Of a DNA stretch of 64,000 bases, positions 9,576-20,054 are shown one piece after another. Each line of letters starts with the position of its first letter. Positions within the stretch are counted from its first letter, which is position 1. Source of the stretch: Pontibacter sp. FD36 (GTDB lineage: Bacteria > Bacteroidota > Bacteroidia > Cytophagales > Hymenobacteraceae). The position numbers and the translations under genes are program-made. The DNA lies in NCBI RefSeq assembly GCF_015686655.1, contig NZ_JADPMP010000007.1, positions 124,001-188,000 on the forward strand. The letters are read 5' to 3'. Under the pieces are notes generated by a model that was not told where the DNA came from, did no database searches, and saw nothing but the letters and a program-made list of their open reading frames with translations.

Positions 9576-10132
9576 ATAACAGCGCTCCTTTCTTTTTGCG
9601 GTTCTTTTTCCTGCAGGAAGCGGTGGATGACTTTCTTCTTCTGGCGGCCCAAGTGGTAGGCCCCAACGATGCCAGCCATCAGCAGAATACCGGACAGCTG
9701 CACACCCAGCACATAAGGGCCATACAAAGCAAGCCCGACAGCTTTGGCGTCGACATAGCTACCGGCAGTGGCAGGCGCGGCTGGCATTTCAGCAACTACC
9801 AACAGGTATACCAATTCTGCCAGCAGCACAAAGGAGAGCAGAGCAGGGCCCATCCAGAGCTTGGGCTGGAGCCAGGCTTTTTCCTGTTCCACATCTTCGC
9901 GGGTGAGGCTCAACATCATGATCACGAAGATGATGAGCACCACAATGGCCCCGGCGTACACGATGACTTCTAGGGCCGCCATAAAGGGCGCTCCCATGGT
10001 GAGGAACACCACCGCGACGGCCAGAAACGACACCACAAGGTAGAGCAGGGCATGAATCATGTTGTAGCGGGTGATGACCATGATGGTGGCCAGCACAGCG
10101 ACAGTAGCGGCAAGATAAAATGCGGTTTCCAT
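9572..10132 (-). CDS. nuoJ: NADH-quinone oxidoreductase subunit J
   Basis: 186 residues with five predicted membrane helices. The conserved region [20 protein letters not shown] and the following [19 protein letters not shown] match NuoJ, whose third helix carries the pi-bulge important for coupling quinone reduction to pumping. Lies 3 bp after nuoI and overlaps nuoK by 4 bp. Confidence 0.95.
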   Translation of the reverse strand: METAFYLAATVAVLATIMVITRYNMIHALLYLVVSFLAVAVVFLTMGAPFMAALEVIVYAGAIVVLIIFVIMMLSLTREDVEQEKAWLQPKLWMGPALLSFVLLAELVYLLVVAEMPAAPATAGSYVDAKAVGLALYGPYVLGVQLSGILLMAGIVGAYHLGRQKKKVIHRFLQEKEPQKERSAVI

Positions 10133-10135
10133 AGG

Positions 10136-10651
10136 CTAAGGGATTAAGCTTTTGATGTCTACAGGAGGCGCTTCATTCTCGGCTTCGCCCTTGCCTTTTC
10201 CGCCGATGGCCAGGCCCGCTACCTTGTAGTAGTTATAGCCATGGTATTTGCCCTGCCCGTTGATAAGCAGGTCCTTTTTCTCATACACGAGGTTCTGGCG
10301 ATTGTACTCGCCCATTTCGAAATCAGGTATAAGCTGGATGGCGTAAGTAGGGCAGGCGTCTTCGCAGAAACCGCAGAAAATGCAACGCGAAAAGTTAATG
10401 CGGAAGAACTCGGGATAGCGACGGCCTGTCTCGTCTTCGGTGGCTTGCAGCGCGATACAGTCCACGGGGCAGGCAGCGGCGCAGAGGTTGCAGGCCACGC
10501 AGCGTTCGCCCCCGTCCGGGTCACGTGACAGCACAATGCGGCCGCGCCAACGTGTCGGGAGGATGGCCTTTTGCTCCGGATACTGGATGGTTTCCCGCTT
10601 GTGAAACGCATGCAGAAACGTGAGCCACATACTGCGCAATAAACTAAACAT
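10136..10651 (-). CDS. nuoI: NADH-quinone oxidoreductase subunit I (2x[4Fe-4S])
   Basis: 171 residues, ferredoxin-like subunit carrying clusters N6a and N6b in the peripheral arm. Both CxxCxxCxxxC motifs are intact: [16 protein letters not shown] and [16 protein letters not shown]. Preceded by a good GAAAGGAGC leader (10656-10664). It is separated from nuoH by about 150 bp that hold an inverted-repeat element, the widest gap inside the operon. Confidence 0.96.
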   Translation of the reverse strand: MFSLLRSMWLTFLHAFHKRETIQYPEQKAILPTRWRGRIVLSRDPDGGERCVACNLCAAACPVDCIALQATEDETGRRYPEFFRINFSRCIFCGFCEDACPTYAIQLIPDFEMGEYNRQNLVYEKKDLLINGQGKYHGYNYYKVAGLAIGGKGKGEAENEAPPVDIKSLIP

Positions 10652-10709
10652 AAGTGCTCCTTTCGTTTATTTTTTTCTATTCTGGCTGTCCCCTTGGGGA
10701 CTTAAATCT

Positions 10710-10825
10710 CTCGCTCATCTCTTGCGAGTGTGAGCTATATGGCGGACTCTGGCCGCATTTTCGTGTCCACAGTTACAAGTGGCGAGACGCCACTGGATAA
10801 CTCACACTCGCGGGACGCGAGCGAG
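10710..10825. repeat. Cloverleaf-like inverted-repeat element overlapping the nuoH 3' end
   Basis: A 116-bp element with imperfect 25-bp terminal inverted repeats (10710-10734 and 10801-10825; the outer 6-7 and inner 11 bases are identical, the middle differs). It contains two internal arms: 10778-10784 with 10788-10794 (7 bp, 3-nt loop) and 10742-10745 with 10753-10756. It supplies the last seven codons and the stop of nuoH. No target-site duplication is evident. It resembles a REP/MITE-like mobile hairpin; no second copy was seen in the window. Confidence 0.6.
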
Positions 10826-11842
10826 GGGGATGTTTTGTTTTCTAATATCCAGTCTTCCAAACTCCTTAACTCCCTCAAACCCATCATTGAGCCACAGCAA
10901 CACCCCAGCTGTCACTACCAGATTCAGCAAGGTCAGCGGCAGCAAATACTTCCAGCCATACTCCATCAATTGATCGTATCTTGGTCTTGGCATGGAGGCG
11001 CGTAACAGAATAAATATACCTAAGAAGAAAGCTGTCTTTAGGATGAACCACACGATAGGTGGCAGGAAGTCAGGACCAAGCCAGCCACCGAAGAACAGGA
11101 CCACCATCATGCAGGAGATCAGCGTAATACCCATGTATTCGCCGATGAAGAACATGCCGAACTTCATGCCGGAATACTCGGAGTGGAAACCGGCTACGAG
11201 TTCACTTTCCGCTTCCGGCACATCGAAGGGGAGGCGGTGCGTTTCGGCTATACCCGCAATGAAGAAAATGACGAAGCCAATGATCTGCGGCACCACGAAC
11301 CACAAGCCCCGCTGCGCTTCCACAATGGTGCTTAGGTTGAAGGAGCCGGCCATTAGCACGACGCCCATCAGTGAAAGGCCCATGAACACTTCGTAGGAAA
11401 TCATCTGTGCCGCACCGCGCATGGCACCCAGCAAACTGTACTTGTTGTTGGAGGCCCAGCCACCCAAGATGATACTGTAAGCGCCCATCGACGACATCGC
11501 CAGAAAGAACAGCAAACCGATGTTCAGGTCTGCCACCACAATGCCCGGCGCAAAGGGAATGACCACAAAGGACATCAGTACCGTGACCACCACAATGGCC
11601 GGGGCCAGAATGAACACAGGCTTGTCGGCGAAAGGCGGAATCCAGTCCTGTTTGAAGAACAGCTTGATAGAGTCGGCCGCCACAATCAGCAAGCCGAAAG
11701 GGCCGGCACGGTTCGGGCCATAGCGGTCCTGCAACAAAGCCAGACCGCGTCGCTCTACCCAGATAAGCAGCGCCGCCACGTTGAGCATGACGAACAATAC
11801 GCCGCCGATGATTAGTAAGTAGTTTGGGGTTGCTGTTTCCAT
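10802..11842 (-). CDS. nuoH: NADH-quinone oxidoreductase subunit H
   Basis: 346 residues, the membrane subunit that forms most of the quinone cavity. Landmarks are [20 protein letters not shown] and the conserved loop [20 protein letters not shown]. It starts inside the 3' end of nuoG (31-bp overlap). The conserved protein would end near [13 protein letters not shown]. The following 26 residues are encoded by two different intergenic-type repeats: a degenerate heptad run, then the hairpin element, which provides LARVPRV and the stop. The catalytic region is intact, so the gene is expected to work. Confidence 0.95.
   Translation of the reverse strand: METATPNYLLIIGGVLFVMLNVAALLIWVERRGLALLQDRYGPNRAGPFGLLIVAADSIKLFFKQDWIPPFADKPVFILAPAIVVVTVLMSFVVIPFAPGIVVADLNIGLLFFLAMSSMGAYSIILGGWASNNKYSLLGAMRGAAQMISYEVFMGLSLMGVVLMAGSFNLSTIVEAQRGLWFVVPQIIGFVIFFIAGIAETHRLPFDVPEAESELVAGFHSEYSGMKFGMFFIGEYMGITLISCMMVVLFFGGWLGPDFLPPIVWFILKTAFFLGIFILLRASMPRPRYDQLMEYGWKYLLPLTLLNLVVTAGVLLWLNDGFEGVKEFGRLDIRKQNIPLARVPRV
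10851..10881. repeat. Degenerate heptad-like repeat inside the nuoH 3' end
   Basis: On the coding strand it reads as units of GTTTGAG/GAGTTAAG/GAGTTTGG. It is translated as part of the non-conserved NuoH tail. Nearly the same words occur at 26223-26262. Confidence 0.5.
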
Positions 11843-14547
11843 TTGAGTTCTCGGTTAAGTATGGCCCACGCAGGCAATTCAGCATAAGGTATACCTGGCA
11901 GTCCGGCCGGTAGGCCCGCCGTGCCGCTTCGTAGGTGCGGACTAATTTTCACAGGCACTTGGTAGACTTGTCCTTCGATGGTAAAGCTCAGATTCTCGCC
12001 CACCTGCAGTTTCATCTGAATGGCGTCTTCTTCGTTGAGCAAAACATAAGGCTCCGGCGCCCGCTCCACAATAGGTGGGGAGTGCATGCTGAGCTCTTCT
12101 GAACCGAATATGTGGTGGAGCGGCAGCATGTATAAGTGGCCTTCCAGTGGTTGGAATTTCTGCGGCACCGTTTGGGTATAAGGCTCCGTTTTGGATGTGT
12201 CTGGTTTGATGAGTCTCAGTCCCGGGTCGCCGCCTTTCAGATGACCGCCCACTTCCTGCTGGTACTTGTTGGTGGCCTGCGCCGAGTTCCAGCCCGGTGC
12301 CCAGAAGAACGGAATGATGGACGAGGGTGGCTGTCCGCGGTAGCCCTCCATGGTATAGGAGAGTGGAGCGTCGGGATCTACCGGTGGCTTCGGTTCGCTC
12401 ACGTTGATATCGGCCTGCATGGCGGTGCGGCCACTGAAGCGGTGCGGTGCCCGTGGTATTTTCTGACCGGCAATCCGGAAGTCAGTGCCCGGCGCCACAG
12501 CTTCTATACCTTTGAGCTCAGGCTGTTCTTTCACCATCGCTTGTAAGATGTCGTCGAAGCCGTGCCAATGACTGATGCGGTCGTGGGCCAGTAAAGTGCC
12601 CAGTTCACCCAGCCAGCGCCAGCTTTCCTGCAGGTCTTCGGAAGTCGGATATACCTGAAAGAAGCGCTGCGCCCGTCCTTCGTTATTGACGAGCGTACCA
12701 TCCGCTTCGGCAAAGGTGCCTGCTGCGAGTAAAACGTCCGCTTCTTCGGTAGTGGCGTTGTGCAGGTGGTCGATCACGATCACGTTCTTGGCGGTCTTTA
12801 GGAAATTAGTCACTATACCTGCATTGGCTCTTCGGTACAAGTCATTTTCCAGGATGATCACCGTATCAGCATAGCCGTTCAGAATCGCTTCGAAAGCTGA
12901 CTCCAGTCTGTGTCCGCCGAGCTTTGCGAGACCCATGCTGTTGCACTCTGGCAAAGTGAGTACAATACCGGCTTCTTTTTCTTTTGCCACCAGCGCATTG
13001 GCAATGTTGGCTGTGGCCATCAGCACCCGCTCGCTGCCGCAATGCGTGCCTGAAATAACGAGCGGTTTTTTGGCAGCTAGCAAGGTATCGGCAATCTGAC
13101 GGGCCAGTTGCAGCTCGTCTTCGTTTAGCCCTTGCACTTCCGGGAAATCAGCATGAATAAAGTTTGCCACTGCAAAACCCAGTCGTGCGATGGCGTCTGG
13201 TGAGTCGTTATAGGTATGGGTAGCGATTTCGTCGAGTTTGGTGTCCTGGATAGTGGCGATGAATAGCGGTCCCATCTCGTTCTGCATCAACTCACGCACG
13301 GCGGCATCTTGCCATACCGGAATATTGGCTTTAGAGATGTGCTCAAGCGCAGGTTGCTTGCGTACCGACTGCCGCACAGCCAGCGCCAGCATCGGAGCGG
13401 TGTTGATCAGGTCTTCGCCCAGGATAAACACGGCGTCGGCTTGCTCCACTTCCCGCATGGAAGGGGTAGGGGCAGCGCCTTCTTTCAGGATCTTTAGCGC
13501 TAAACCAACCAAATCGTGGTCTGTGTCGGAAACGCCATGGTGGAAGTTATCATCACCGACCAGCGTTTTCAGCATGAAGTTCGATTCCAGCGATGCACGG
13601 GGAGAGCCTATACCTATCACACTACCAGTTCGGAAAGCCGCTGCGGCTGCCTGCAGAGCGGTCAGTTTATCTGTGGCTTCCGGTAGTTGCGCCCGCACTA
13701 GCGGCTTGCGTATACGCCCCACATGGTTCACATGCTCGTAGCCGAATCGGCCGCGGTCGCAGAGGAAGTAGCCGTTCACTTCACCGTTATACCGGTTCGT
13801 GATGTTGCGCAAAGTGCCGTAACGCTCACCTGCCGAAATGTTGCAACCAAGGCTGCAGTGGTGGCACACCGAAGGGGCCATGGTGAGGTCCCATTTGCGG
13901 GTATAGTGTTGCTTCAGGGTTTTGTCGGTAAACACCCCGGTCGGACAGACTTCCACCAAGTTGCCACTGAACTCGCTCTCCAGTACGCCATCTTCGTGGC
14001 GACCAAAGTAGAGGTGATTGTGGGCCGCAAACACGTCGAGGTCCTTGCCGCCGGCATAGTCTTTATAGTAGCGCACACAGCGGTAGCACTGTATGCAGCG
14101 GTTCATTTCGTGGTTGATGAAAGGGCCGAGGTATTGGTTGATGTAGGTGCGCTTGTCGAAACGATAAGCCCGGTAATTGTGACCTGTCATCACGGTCATA
14201 TCCTGCAGGTGACAGGAGCCGCCCTCGTCGCACACGGCGCAGTCATGCGGATGGTTGGTCATCAGCCAGCCAATCACATGCGCCCGGAATTCCTTGGCTT
14301 CCATGTCGGCAATAGAAATCCGCATACCGTCGCGCACCTGTTCCATGCAGGACATAAAAAGCTTGCCCTTGGTGTCGTTTTCATCCTTGTATACTTTTAC
14401 AGCGCACTGGCGACAAGCGCCGATGGAGCCCATGGCCGGATGCCAGCAGAAATAGGGAAGGTCCTTGCCGAGGGTGAGGACAGCTTCCAGCAAGTTTTTG
14501 CCGGTGGGTACTTCGTAGGGTTTGTCGTCTATATAGATGGTTGCCAT
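11812..14547 (-). CDS. nuoG: NADH-quinone oxidoreductase subunit G
   Basis: 911 residues, large iron-sulfur subunit of the NADH-input module. In order: plant-type [2Fe-2S] cysteines ([15 protein letters not shown]), the His-ligated [4Fe-4S] N5 motif ([14 protein letters not shown]), N4 ([11 protein letters not shown]), and a fourth cluster N7 (CHHCSLGCN with a later Cys in [10 protein letters not shown]), then a molybdopterin-oxidoreductase-like domain without cofactor role. N7 is kept in only some lineages such as E. coli, whose NuoG has 908 residues. It overlaps nuoF by 19 bp and nuoH by 31 bp, indicating translational coupling. Confidence 0.95.
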   Translation of the reverse strand: MATIYIDDKPYEVPTGKNLLEAVLTLGKDLPYFCWHPAMGSIGACRQCAVKVYKDENDTKGKLFMSCMEQVRDGMRISIADMEAKEFRAHVIGWLMTNHPHDCAVCDEGGSCHLQDMTVMTGHNYRAYRFDKRTYINQYLGPFINHEMNRCIQCYRCVRYYKDYAGGKDLDVFAAHNHLYFGRHEDGVLESEFSGNLVEVCPTGVFTDKTLKQHYTRKWDLTMAPSVCHHCSLGCNISAGERYGTLRNITNRYNGEVNGYFLCDRGRFGYEHVNHVGRIRKPLVRAQLPEATDKLTALQAAAAAFRTGSVIGIGSPRASLESNFMLKTLVGDDNFHHGVSDTDHDLVGLALKILKEGAAPTPSMREVEQADAVFILGEDLINTAPMLALAVRQSVRKQPALEHISKANIPVWQDAAVRELMQNEMGPLFIATIQDTKLDEIATHTYNDSPDAIARLGFAVANFIHADFPEVQGLNEDELQLARQIADTLLAAKKPLVISGTHCGSERVLMATANIANALVAKEKEAGIVLTLPECNSMGLAKLGGHRLESAFEAILNGYADTVIILENDLYRRANAGIVTNFLKTAKNVIVIDHLHNATTEEADVLLAAGTFAEADGTLVNNEGRAQRFFQVYPTSEDLQESWRWLGELGTLLAHDRISHWHGFDDILQAMVKEQPELKGIEAVAPGTDFRIAGQKIPRAPHRFSGRTAMQADINVSEPKPPVDPDAPLSYTMEGYRGQPPSSIIPFFWAPGWNSAQATNKYQQEVGGHLKGGDPGLRLIKPDTSKTEPYTQTVPQKFQPLEGHLYMLPLHHIFGSEELSMHSPPIVERAPEPYVLLNEEDAIQMKLQVGENLSFTIEGQVYQVPVKISPHLRSGTAGLPAGLPGIPYAELPAWAILNRELKWKQQPQTTY

Positions 14548-15830
14548 ACTTTCGCTTTGCTCCAGGGACAGTGGTGTTCGTGAATGTGCCGTTCAAAATC
14601 CTCCCTGAAATATTTCAGGGCGCTCTGCAGAGGTTCCATGGCGCCGGGTGCGAGGGCACAGAATGTGTTGCCGGGACCGAGGTATTTGGTATGAAAGTCG
14701 AGTGTGAGGAGATGTTCAGGCTTACCTTCACCTCTGTCTATCGCTAATAGAATCTTTTCTACCCAAGGCAGGCCTTCGCGGCAAGGCGTACAGAAACCGC
14801 AGGACTCCTGCGCAAAGAAGTGTTGCAGGTTGTGCACGAATCCCACCGGGCAGGTCTGGTCGTCAAGGATGATCATCGTGCCCGTACCCATGCGGCTGCC
14901 GGCTGCCTGGATGGCGGTATAATCCATGGGCAGATCGAGGTGCTCTTCCACCAGAAAATCCGTGGAAGCGCCGCCCGGCAGAAGCCCTTTGAACAGGTAA
15001 CCGTCCTGCATGCCTCCGCCGTGTTCTTCAATAAGTTCGCGGATGGTGGTACCCATCGGCAACTCCCAACATCCAGGCGTTTTCACGCGACCGCTGATGC
15101 CATAGAGCTTGGTGCCGGCGTCTCCGGTTTTGCTTAGGCCCTTGAACCACTCCGCACCGTTATTGATGATGTGCGGCAGACAACAAAGCGTTTCCACGTT
15201 GTTCACAATGGTTGGTTTACCAAACAGACCACTCACCTGCGGGAATGGCGGCTTAGCTCGTGGGTTCGCCCGCTTGCCTTCGAGAGCATTGAGCAAAGCC
15301 GTTTCTTCGCCGCACATATACCGGCCCACGCCGGTATGCAGGTGCATGTCAAGGTTGAATCCCGAGCCAAGAATATTTTCCCCCAGATAACCCGCTTCAT
15401 AGGCTTCGTCGAGGGCTTTGATGATTTCCCGTGCCGCTACTTTATAAGCCCAGCGCATGAAAATGTAGGAAATGCTGGCGTCGATGGCGTAGGCCGCCAC
15501 AATCATTCCTTCAATCAGTTGATGCGGATTTCCCTCCAGGAGCACGCGGTCTTTGAATGTGCCGGGCTCCATCTCGTCGGCGTTGGCCACGAGGTATTTG
15601 GGTTTGGCGGCTTCGGGTCCCATCGGCACGAAACTCCATTTCAGGCCAGTGTTAAAGCCCGCACCGCCGCGACCCCGCAGGTCGGAGTCTTTGACCAGCG
15701 TCTGCACGTCGGCAGGTGACATCTCTTTGAGAATTTTGCGCACAGACTGGTAGCCGCCCACTTTTTCGTACTCTTTGAGCGAGAGCGGTGCGCGTCCGGG
15801 GACAATGTGTTGGGTCAGGGGCTTCTCCAT
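14529..15830 (-). CDS. nuoF: NADH-quinone oxidoreductase subunit F (FMN, NADH site)
   Basis: 433 residues. It binds NADH and FMN (GRGGAGFNTGLKW; the later CGEETALLNALEG) and carries cluster N3 (SCGFCTPCREG plus a distal Cys in NTFCALAPGA). It is the electron entry point of complex I. Many Bacteroidota lack NuoEF; its presence here implies genuine NADH oxidation. Lies 19 bp after nuoE and overlaps nuoG. Confidence 0.96.
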   Translation of the reverse strand: MEKPLTQHIVPGRAPLSLKEYEKVGGYQSVRKILKEMSPADVQTLVKDSDLRGRGGAGFNTGLKWSFVPMGPEAAKPKYLVANADEMEPGTFKDRVLLEGNPHQLIEGMIVAAYAIDASISYIFMRWAYKVAAREIIKALDEAYEAGYLGENILGSGFNLDMHLHTGVGRYMCGEETALLNALEGKRANPRAKPPFPQVSGLFGKPTIVNNVETLCCLPHIINNGAEWFKGLSKTGDAGTKLYGISGRVKTPGCWELPMGTTIRELIEEHGGGMQDGYLFKGLLPGGASTDFLVEEHLDLPMDYTAIQAAGSRMGTGTMIILDDQTCPVGFVHNLQHFFAQESCGFCTPCREGLPWVEKILLAIDRGEGKPEHLLTLDFHTKYLGPGNTFCALAPGAMEPLQSALKYFREDFERHIHEHHCPWSKAKVWQPSI

Positions 15831-15849
15831 AGGTATGCCCGCTTGGGTT

Positions 15850-16314
15850 TTAGGTATACTTTTCCAGAATCTCGTCCAGTTGTTCCACCGTCAGGTCACG
15901 GTACAAATCGTTGTCAATCATAAGGGCAGGTGCCCGGTCACAGGTGCCGAGGCAGCAGTTAGGGAGCAAGGTAAAGCGGCCATCTTCTGTGGTCTGGCCG
16001 TATTTGATGTTGAGTTTTTGGTAGAGTTGGTCACGTATACTTTCATAGCCCATTACCCAGCAACTGATGCTGTCACACACCAGAATCACATGCCGCCCCA
16101 CCGGTCTGCGGAAGATCAGGTTGTAGAAAGTGGCCACACTATCGAGCTCCGCCGGCGACATCCCCACGTAATCCGCCACATCCTGCAGGCTCTCGTCCGA
16201 CACCCAGCCATGGCTTTGCTGCACGATTTTCAGCGCTTCGATACACGCATTCTTCGGCGAAGGCACCAAGCTGATTTCATGGTCGATCTTGTGTTTTTCT
16301 TCGGTGGTGAGCAT
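15850..16314 (-). CDS. nuoE: NADH-quinone oxidoreductase subunit E ([2Fe-2S])
   Basis: 154 residues, thioredoxin-like [2Fe-2S] subunit carrying cluster N1a. The four ligands are in CDSISC (ILVCDSISCW) and in NCCLGTCDRAP. The N-terminal helical part (CIEALKIVQQSHGWVSDESL) is typical. Lies 17 bp after nuoCD. Confidence 0.95.
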   Translation of the reverse strand: MLTTEEKHKIDHEISLVPSPKNACIEALKIVQQSHGWVSDESLQDVADYVGMSPAELDSVATFYNLIFRRPVGRHVILVCDSISCWVMGYESIRDQLYQKLNIKYGQTTEDGRFTLLPNCCLGTCDRAPALMIDNDLYRDLTVEQLDEILEKYT

Positions 16315-16331
16315 GTGGTTGAATTTTTTAA

Positions 16332-18080
16332 TTACCTATCAATATCCGCTAGTACATAATCCATCGCCCCGAGTATCGAGAGCAAATCCGCTACAGTATA
16401 GCCGCGGGTAATGTAGGGGAGCATTTGCATGTGCGGGAACGAGGGAGTGCGGATTCGAACCCGGTAAGGGGAAGTATTCCCGTCACTGGTCAAATAGTAG
16501 CCGTTGGCTCCCTTGGTCGCTTCTATGCAACTCATCGCTTCACCCGGCGGTATCACCGGTCCCCAGGTGACGCCTAAAAAGTGGGTAATCAGCGTCTCGA
16601 TATCGTGCATGGTGTTTTGCTTGATAGGGGGCGTTGTTATGGCGTGGTCAGACTTGTAAGGTCCGGCCGGCATGTTCTTCACGCACTGTTCGATGATGCG
16701 CAGACTCTGACGCATTTCGGCTACCCGCACCACAGCTCTGTCGTAACAGTCGCCGTTGCTGGCAGTGGGTACTTCGAAGTCGAACAGCTCGTAGCCCGAG
16801 TAAGGGCGCATTTTGCGGAAATCCCACTCAAAACCGCAGGCACGCAGGTTTGGTCCGGTAACACCCCATTCTATCGCTTCTTCTTTGGTGAAGATGCCTA
16901 TACCTACCGTACGGGCTTTGAAGAGGCTGTTCTTCATGACCATGTTGTCATATTCCTTGATGCGCTTTGGGAAGTAATCAAGGAAGCGCTGCACCAGCTG
17001 TTCCCAGCCTTTGGGCAGATCCTGCGCCACCCCGCCGATGCGGAACCAGTTCGGGTGCATGCGACCGCCACAAATGCCTTCGATGATGTCGAATATCTTT
17101 TCACGGTCGGTGAACATGTAGAACACGGGCGAGAGCTGCCCCACGTCCTGTGCGAAGGTACCGTACCAAACGAGGTGACTGGCAATGCGGAAGAGTTCGC
17201 ACAGCATTACCCGGATATACTTTACCCGTTCCGGTACTTCTATACCTGCCAGCTGCTCCACGGCCTGCAAATAGGCGAGGTTGTTCATCACGCCACCGAG
17301 GTAATCGACCCGGTCGGTATAGGGGATGTAGGTGTGCCATGACTGGCGCTCACCCATTTTCTCAGCCCCCCGGTGATGGAAGCCGATGTCAGGTATAGCG
17401 TCTACTATGTCTTCGCCGTCGAGCTGCAAAATGATGCGCAGCACACCATGGGTACCGGGGTGTTGCGGACCGATGTTGAGGAACATGAAGTCGCTGTCGT
17501 CGCTCTGTCGCTGCAATCCCCATTCTTCGGGCTTGAACTGAAGGGCTGATTGCTCGAGGTCTATCTTGTCGTCATACAGCTGGAAAGGACCCATCTCGGT
17601 AGCGCGGGCCGGATGCTCTTTGCGGAGCGGGTGTCCGACCCAGGTGCGCGGCATCAGGATGCGGGAGAGGTGCGGGTGCCCTTCGAAGCGGATGCCGAAC
17701 ATGTCGTATACCTCGCGCTCGTACCAATTGGCGTTTTGCCAGAGTCCGCTGATGCTGGGTGCTTTCGGAAAGTCTTCCCGGAGGCCCGCTTTTAATCTGA
17801 TAAAGGTGTTTCGCTCAAAGGAAAAGAGGTGGTAGATGAGCGTAAAGCTGTAGGGTATATGGCCGTTCTCAGGTTTGCGGGTGCGTTCGTCAATCGCCGT
17901 CAGGTCGAAGAGGAGGGGGAAGGGCTGTGGCAGGTCGTGCTTCAGGAATTTGAGCACTTCCGGCACGTGGTCCACAGGAAGCCAGAGGGTGAGGATTTCA
18001 TCCTTGGTGGTCTGCGTCTTGAACGTATCTTCGCCGTACCGCGACTTGAGTTGCTCCAGTATGCCGCTGTTGTTGTTCAT
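16332..18080 (-). CDS. nuoC: NADH-quinone oxidoreductase fused subunit C/D
   Basis: 582 residues. The first roughly 170 are NuoC (30-kDa type; [40 protein letters not shown]), then a short linker, then NuoD (49-kDa type; [29 protein letters not shown]). NuoD lines the quinone site. The fusion is continuous in one frame, as in E. coli NuoCD (about 600 residues). A separate D gene is absent, so this frame must supply both functions. Confidence 0.95.
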   Translation of the reverse strand: MNNNSGILEQLKSRYGEDTFKTQTTKDEILTLWLPVDHVPEVLKFLKHDLPQPFPLLFDLTAIDERTRKPENGHIPYSFTLIYHLFSFERNTFIRLKAGLREDFPKAPSISGLWQNANWYEREVYDMFGIRFEGHPHLSRILMPRTWVGHPLRKEHPARATEMGPFQLYDDKIDLEQSALQFKPEEWGLQRQSDDSDFMFLNIGPQHPGTHGVLRIILQLDGEDIVDAIPDIGFHHRGAEKMGERQSWHTYIPYTDRVDYLGGVMNNLAYLQAVEQLAGIEVPERVKYIRVMLCELFRIASHLVWYGTFAQDVGQLSPVFYMFTDREKIFDIIEGICGGRMHPNWFRIGGVAQDLPKGWEQLVQRFLDYFPKRIKEYDNMVMKNSLFKARTVGIGIFTKEEAIEWGVTGPNLRACGFEWDFRKMRPYSGYELFDFEVPTASNGDCYDRAVVRVAEMRQSLRIIEQCVKNMPAGPYKSDHAITTPPIKQNTMHDIETLITHFLGVTWGPVIPPGEAMSCIEATKGANGYYLTSDGNTSPYRVRIRTPSFPHMQMLPYITRGYTVADLLSILGAMDYVLADIDR

Positions 18081-18100
18081 GGGAGGAGGCTGTTTAGAGG

Positions 18101-18739
18101 TTATATTTCATCCGGCGACCTAAATTCGTTCATCTGGCTCCAGCGTTCTTTTTTCCTTTCTTTCACCTCTATTTTCTCCGGCCGGATCACGCCTTGTTCG
18201 CCAATGGTCCAGCTGAGTGGCCGGCGTTCCTGACCTACCCGTTCTGCCAAAAGCATCAGGCCTTCCATAAAGGCGTCTGGTCGGGGAGGGCAGCCGGGAA
18301 CGTATACATCTACTGGCAGGAATTTGTCAACGCCCTGCACCACGCTGTAGATATCGTACATGCCGCCGGAGTTGGCACAGGAGCCCATGGAGATGACCCA
18401 TTTCGGTTCCATCATCTGCTCGTGCAGTCGCTTGATGATGGGGGCCATTTTGATGAAGACGGTGCCTGCGATGATCATCACGTCGGCTTCTCGAGGTGTA
18501 CCCCGAATTACTTCAGCGCCGAAGCGTGCCACATCGTATTTAGGCGTCATGCTGGTGGCCATCTCCACAAAGCAGCAACTCAACCCGAAGTGGAAAGGCC
18601 ACATCGAGTTCTTGCGGCCCCAGGCAATCAGGTCCTGCAGTGTGGTGAGCATGATGCTCTGCTGAACGGTCTCTTCGTAGGAGCTTGTGCCTGTCACAGC
18701 ATTGGCAGGTTCATCCGGTTTGCTTAGCCACCATTTCAT
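18101..18739 (-). CDS. nuoB: NADH-quinone oxidoreductase subunit B
   Basis: 212 residues carrying cluster N2, the last Fe-S cluster before quinone. Ligands are in [10 protein letters not shown] (tandem cysteines), [13 protein letters not shown] and [11 protein letters not shown]. Followed by nuoCD after 20 bp; a 98-bp gap separates it from nuoA, without a hairpin I can see. The N-terminal 30 residues and the basic C-terminal tail ([10 protein letters not shown]) are variable regions. Confidence 0.96.
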   Translation of the reverse strand: MKWWLSKPDEPANAVTGTSSYEETVQQSIMLTTLQDLIAWGRKNSMWPFHFGLSCCFVEMATSMTPKYDVARFGAEVIRGTPREADVMIIAGTVFIKMAPIIKRLHEQMMEPKWVISMGSCANSGGMYDIYSVVQGVDKFLPVDVYVPGCPPRPDAFMEGLMLLAERVGQERRPLSWTIGEQGVIRPEKIEVKERKKERWSQMNEFRSPDEI

Positions 18740-18837
18740 ATTGTAAGGTGTTAGTTACAGCATTGGTCAAAATCTTAAGGAAAAGTATCTATTTAGGTAT
18801 AGGTACCACATACAAAGCTTCCGGCAAGATTACTCTA

Positions 18838-19272
18838 TCAATTCAAACTCGGCTCCCGTAGCATACGCTTATAGGCTGCCAGTATCTTCTTGCCATCCGG
18901 ACCAAAGTCCAGGGCGCCGTTTCGCCACTCGTATACCAGTACCACTACCAGCATCCCAATAAAGACGAGCACACCGAAATAGCCATACCAGCCCAGCTCA
19001 GGGAAAGCAATGGCCCAAGAAAAAATAAAGATGGTTTCCACATCGAAAATCACGAACATCATGGCCACCATGTAAAACTGAGAGGAGAATCGGATGCGGG
19101 CACCTCCGGCACTGACGATGCCGCCTTCATAGGGCTCACCAACAGCACGACCATGTCCGCGCTGCCCGAGCACATACGACAAGCCCAGTATCAGCAATAC
19201 CAGACTTAGCACGATGGCACCATAGACCACCAGTGGCCACAGTAATGTGGTTGTTTCGGCTGTTTCCTGCAT
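18838..19272 (-). CDS. nuoA: NADH-quinone oxidoreductase subunit A
   Basis: 144 residues with three membrane helices. The conserved loop/helix FVIFDVETIFIFSWAIAF matches NuoA (E. coli FDVEALFLYAW). The ATG is preceded by AGGAGA at 19277-19282. First nuo gene, 31 bp after the CBS-domain gene. Confidence 0.95.
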   Translation of the reverse strand: MQETAETTTLLWPLVVYGAIVLSLVLLILGLSYVLGQRGHGRAVGEPYEGGIVSAGGARIRFSSQFYMVAMMFVIFDVETIFIFSWAIAFPELGWYGYFGVLVFIGMLVVVLVYEWRNGALDFGPDGKKILAAYKRMLREPSLN

Positions 19273-19303
19273 GGTTTCTCCTAATAAATGATATCCGGGC
19301 TAC

Positions 19304-19741
19304 CTACTCGTGGTGCCCGGTTATATAGTGTTCGAGGTCCTCGATAATGCACTTTTGTTCATCCATCATACATTTTACAATGTCACCGATCGACACCAAT
19401 CCGACCAATTCCTGATTTTCAAACACGGGCAGGTGACGGATGTATTTCTGGGTCATGAGTACCATGCACTGCTCCAGGGTAGTGTCGGGGGTAACGGTGA
19501 CGGGATGCTCGCTCATAATTTCCTGCACAAGCGTATCGCGGGAGGCTTTTCCTTTGAGGATGACTTTTCGGGCATAGTCGCGCTCAGTAAACATACCGGC
19601 AAACTTACCATTGTCCATTACGATCAGTGCACCCACGTTTTGCTCCACCATGGTTTCAAGGGCACTGTAGACGGTGCTGGTAGGGGCAACAGAAATCACT
19701 TTGTTGCCTTTTTTTTGGAGAATATGTCTGACTGTTCCCAT
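19304..19741 (-). CDS. Two-CBS-domain protein
   Basis: 145 residues made of a CBS pair: residues about 8-65 (VAPTSTVYSALETMVEQNVG, FAGMFTERDYARKV) and 75-130 (VTPDTTLEQCMVLMTQKYIR, LVGLVSIGDIVK). Such stand-alone pairs bind adenylate nucleotides and often act as energy or redox sensors for partners. It lies just upstream of nuoA on the same strand with the strongest Shine-Dalgarno in the window (AGGAGG, 19746-19751), so it is likely the first gene of the nuo transcript. A role in complex I regulation is only an inference. Confidence 0.85.
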   Translation of the reverse strand: MGTVRHILQKKGNKVISVAPTSTVYSALETMVEQNVGALIVMDNGKFAGMFTERDYARKVILKGKASRDTLVQEIMSEHPVTVTPDTTLEQCMVLMTQKYIRHLPVFENQELVGLVSIGDIVKCMMDEQKCIIEDLEHYITGHHE

Positions 19742-20054
19742 AAAACCTCCTGTATTATTGTAATATATGCTTGAATGTTAGGATGTTATACGAGTGGTTT
19801 AGAATTAAGGCAATGAATTATTTAAAAATTACTTAAAAATATTATAAATATATCTTTTTTTGTTGCTAGTAGGGTTTTCCTTGAACTAATGTTATGACTT
19901 AAAGCGGCTTACCCAACACATGGTCATCTCTGGTACTTAGGATAGATTGGTTTGTATATAGGTCAAAACCAACTAGTTAGCCTTCCGTTATCACTAATGG
20001 ATATCGTGGCATTACCGCCTTTTGCCATCAAATCTATTCCCAAATCAGCGAGCC
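19742..20054. other. Divergent intergenic region between the CBS/nuo operon and ppsA
   Basis: 313 bp, very AT-rich at 19810-19870. It must hold promoters for both directions. I find no exact TAnnTTTG element; the nearest for ppsA is TTGGTTTG near 19950. No gene seen. Confidence 0.5.

Noticed and set aside
10710..10825. Cloverleaf-like element as a possible tRNA gene
   Set aside because: It is too long, lacks an anticodon arm of the right size and a T-loop, and has no CCA end or acceptor consensus.
13723..14583. 286-codon plus-strand frame opposite nuoG
   Set aside because: Antisense shadow of a conserved gene; the His/Val/Ala-rich composition reflects the opposite reading.
16581..17342. 253-codon plus-strand frame opposite nuoCD
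   Set aside because: Antisense shadow of the conserved NuoD region.
20022..20054. Upstream TTG start for ppsA
   Set aside because: The ATG at 20055 aligns with the normal PpsA N-terminus; the extra 11 residues are not conserved.
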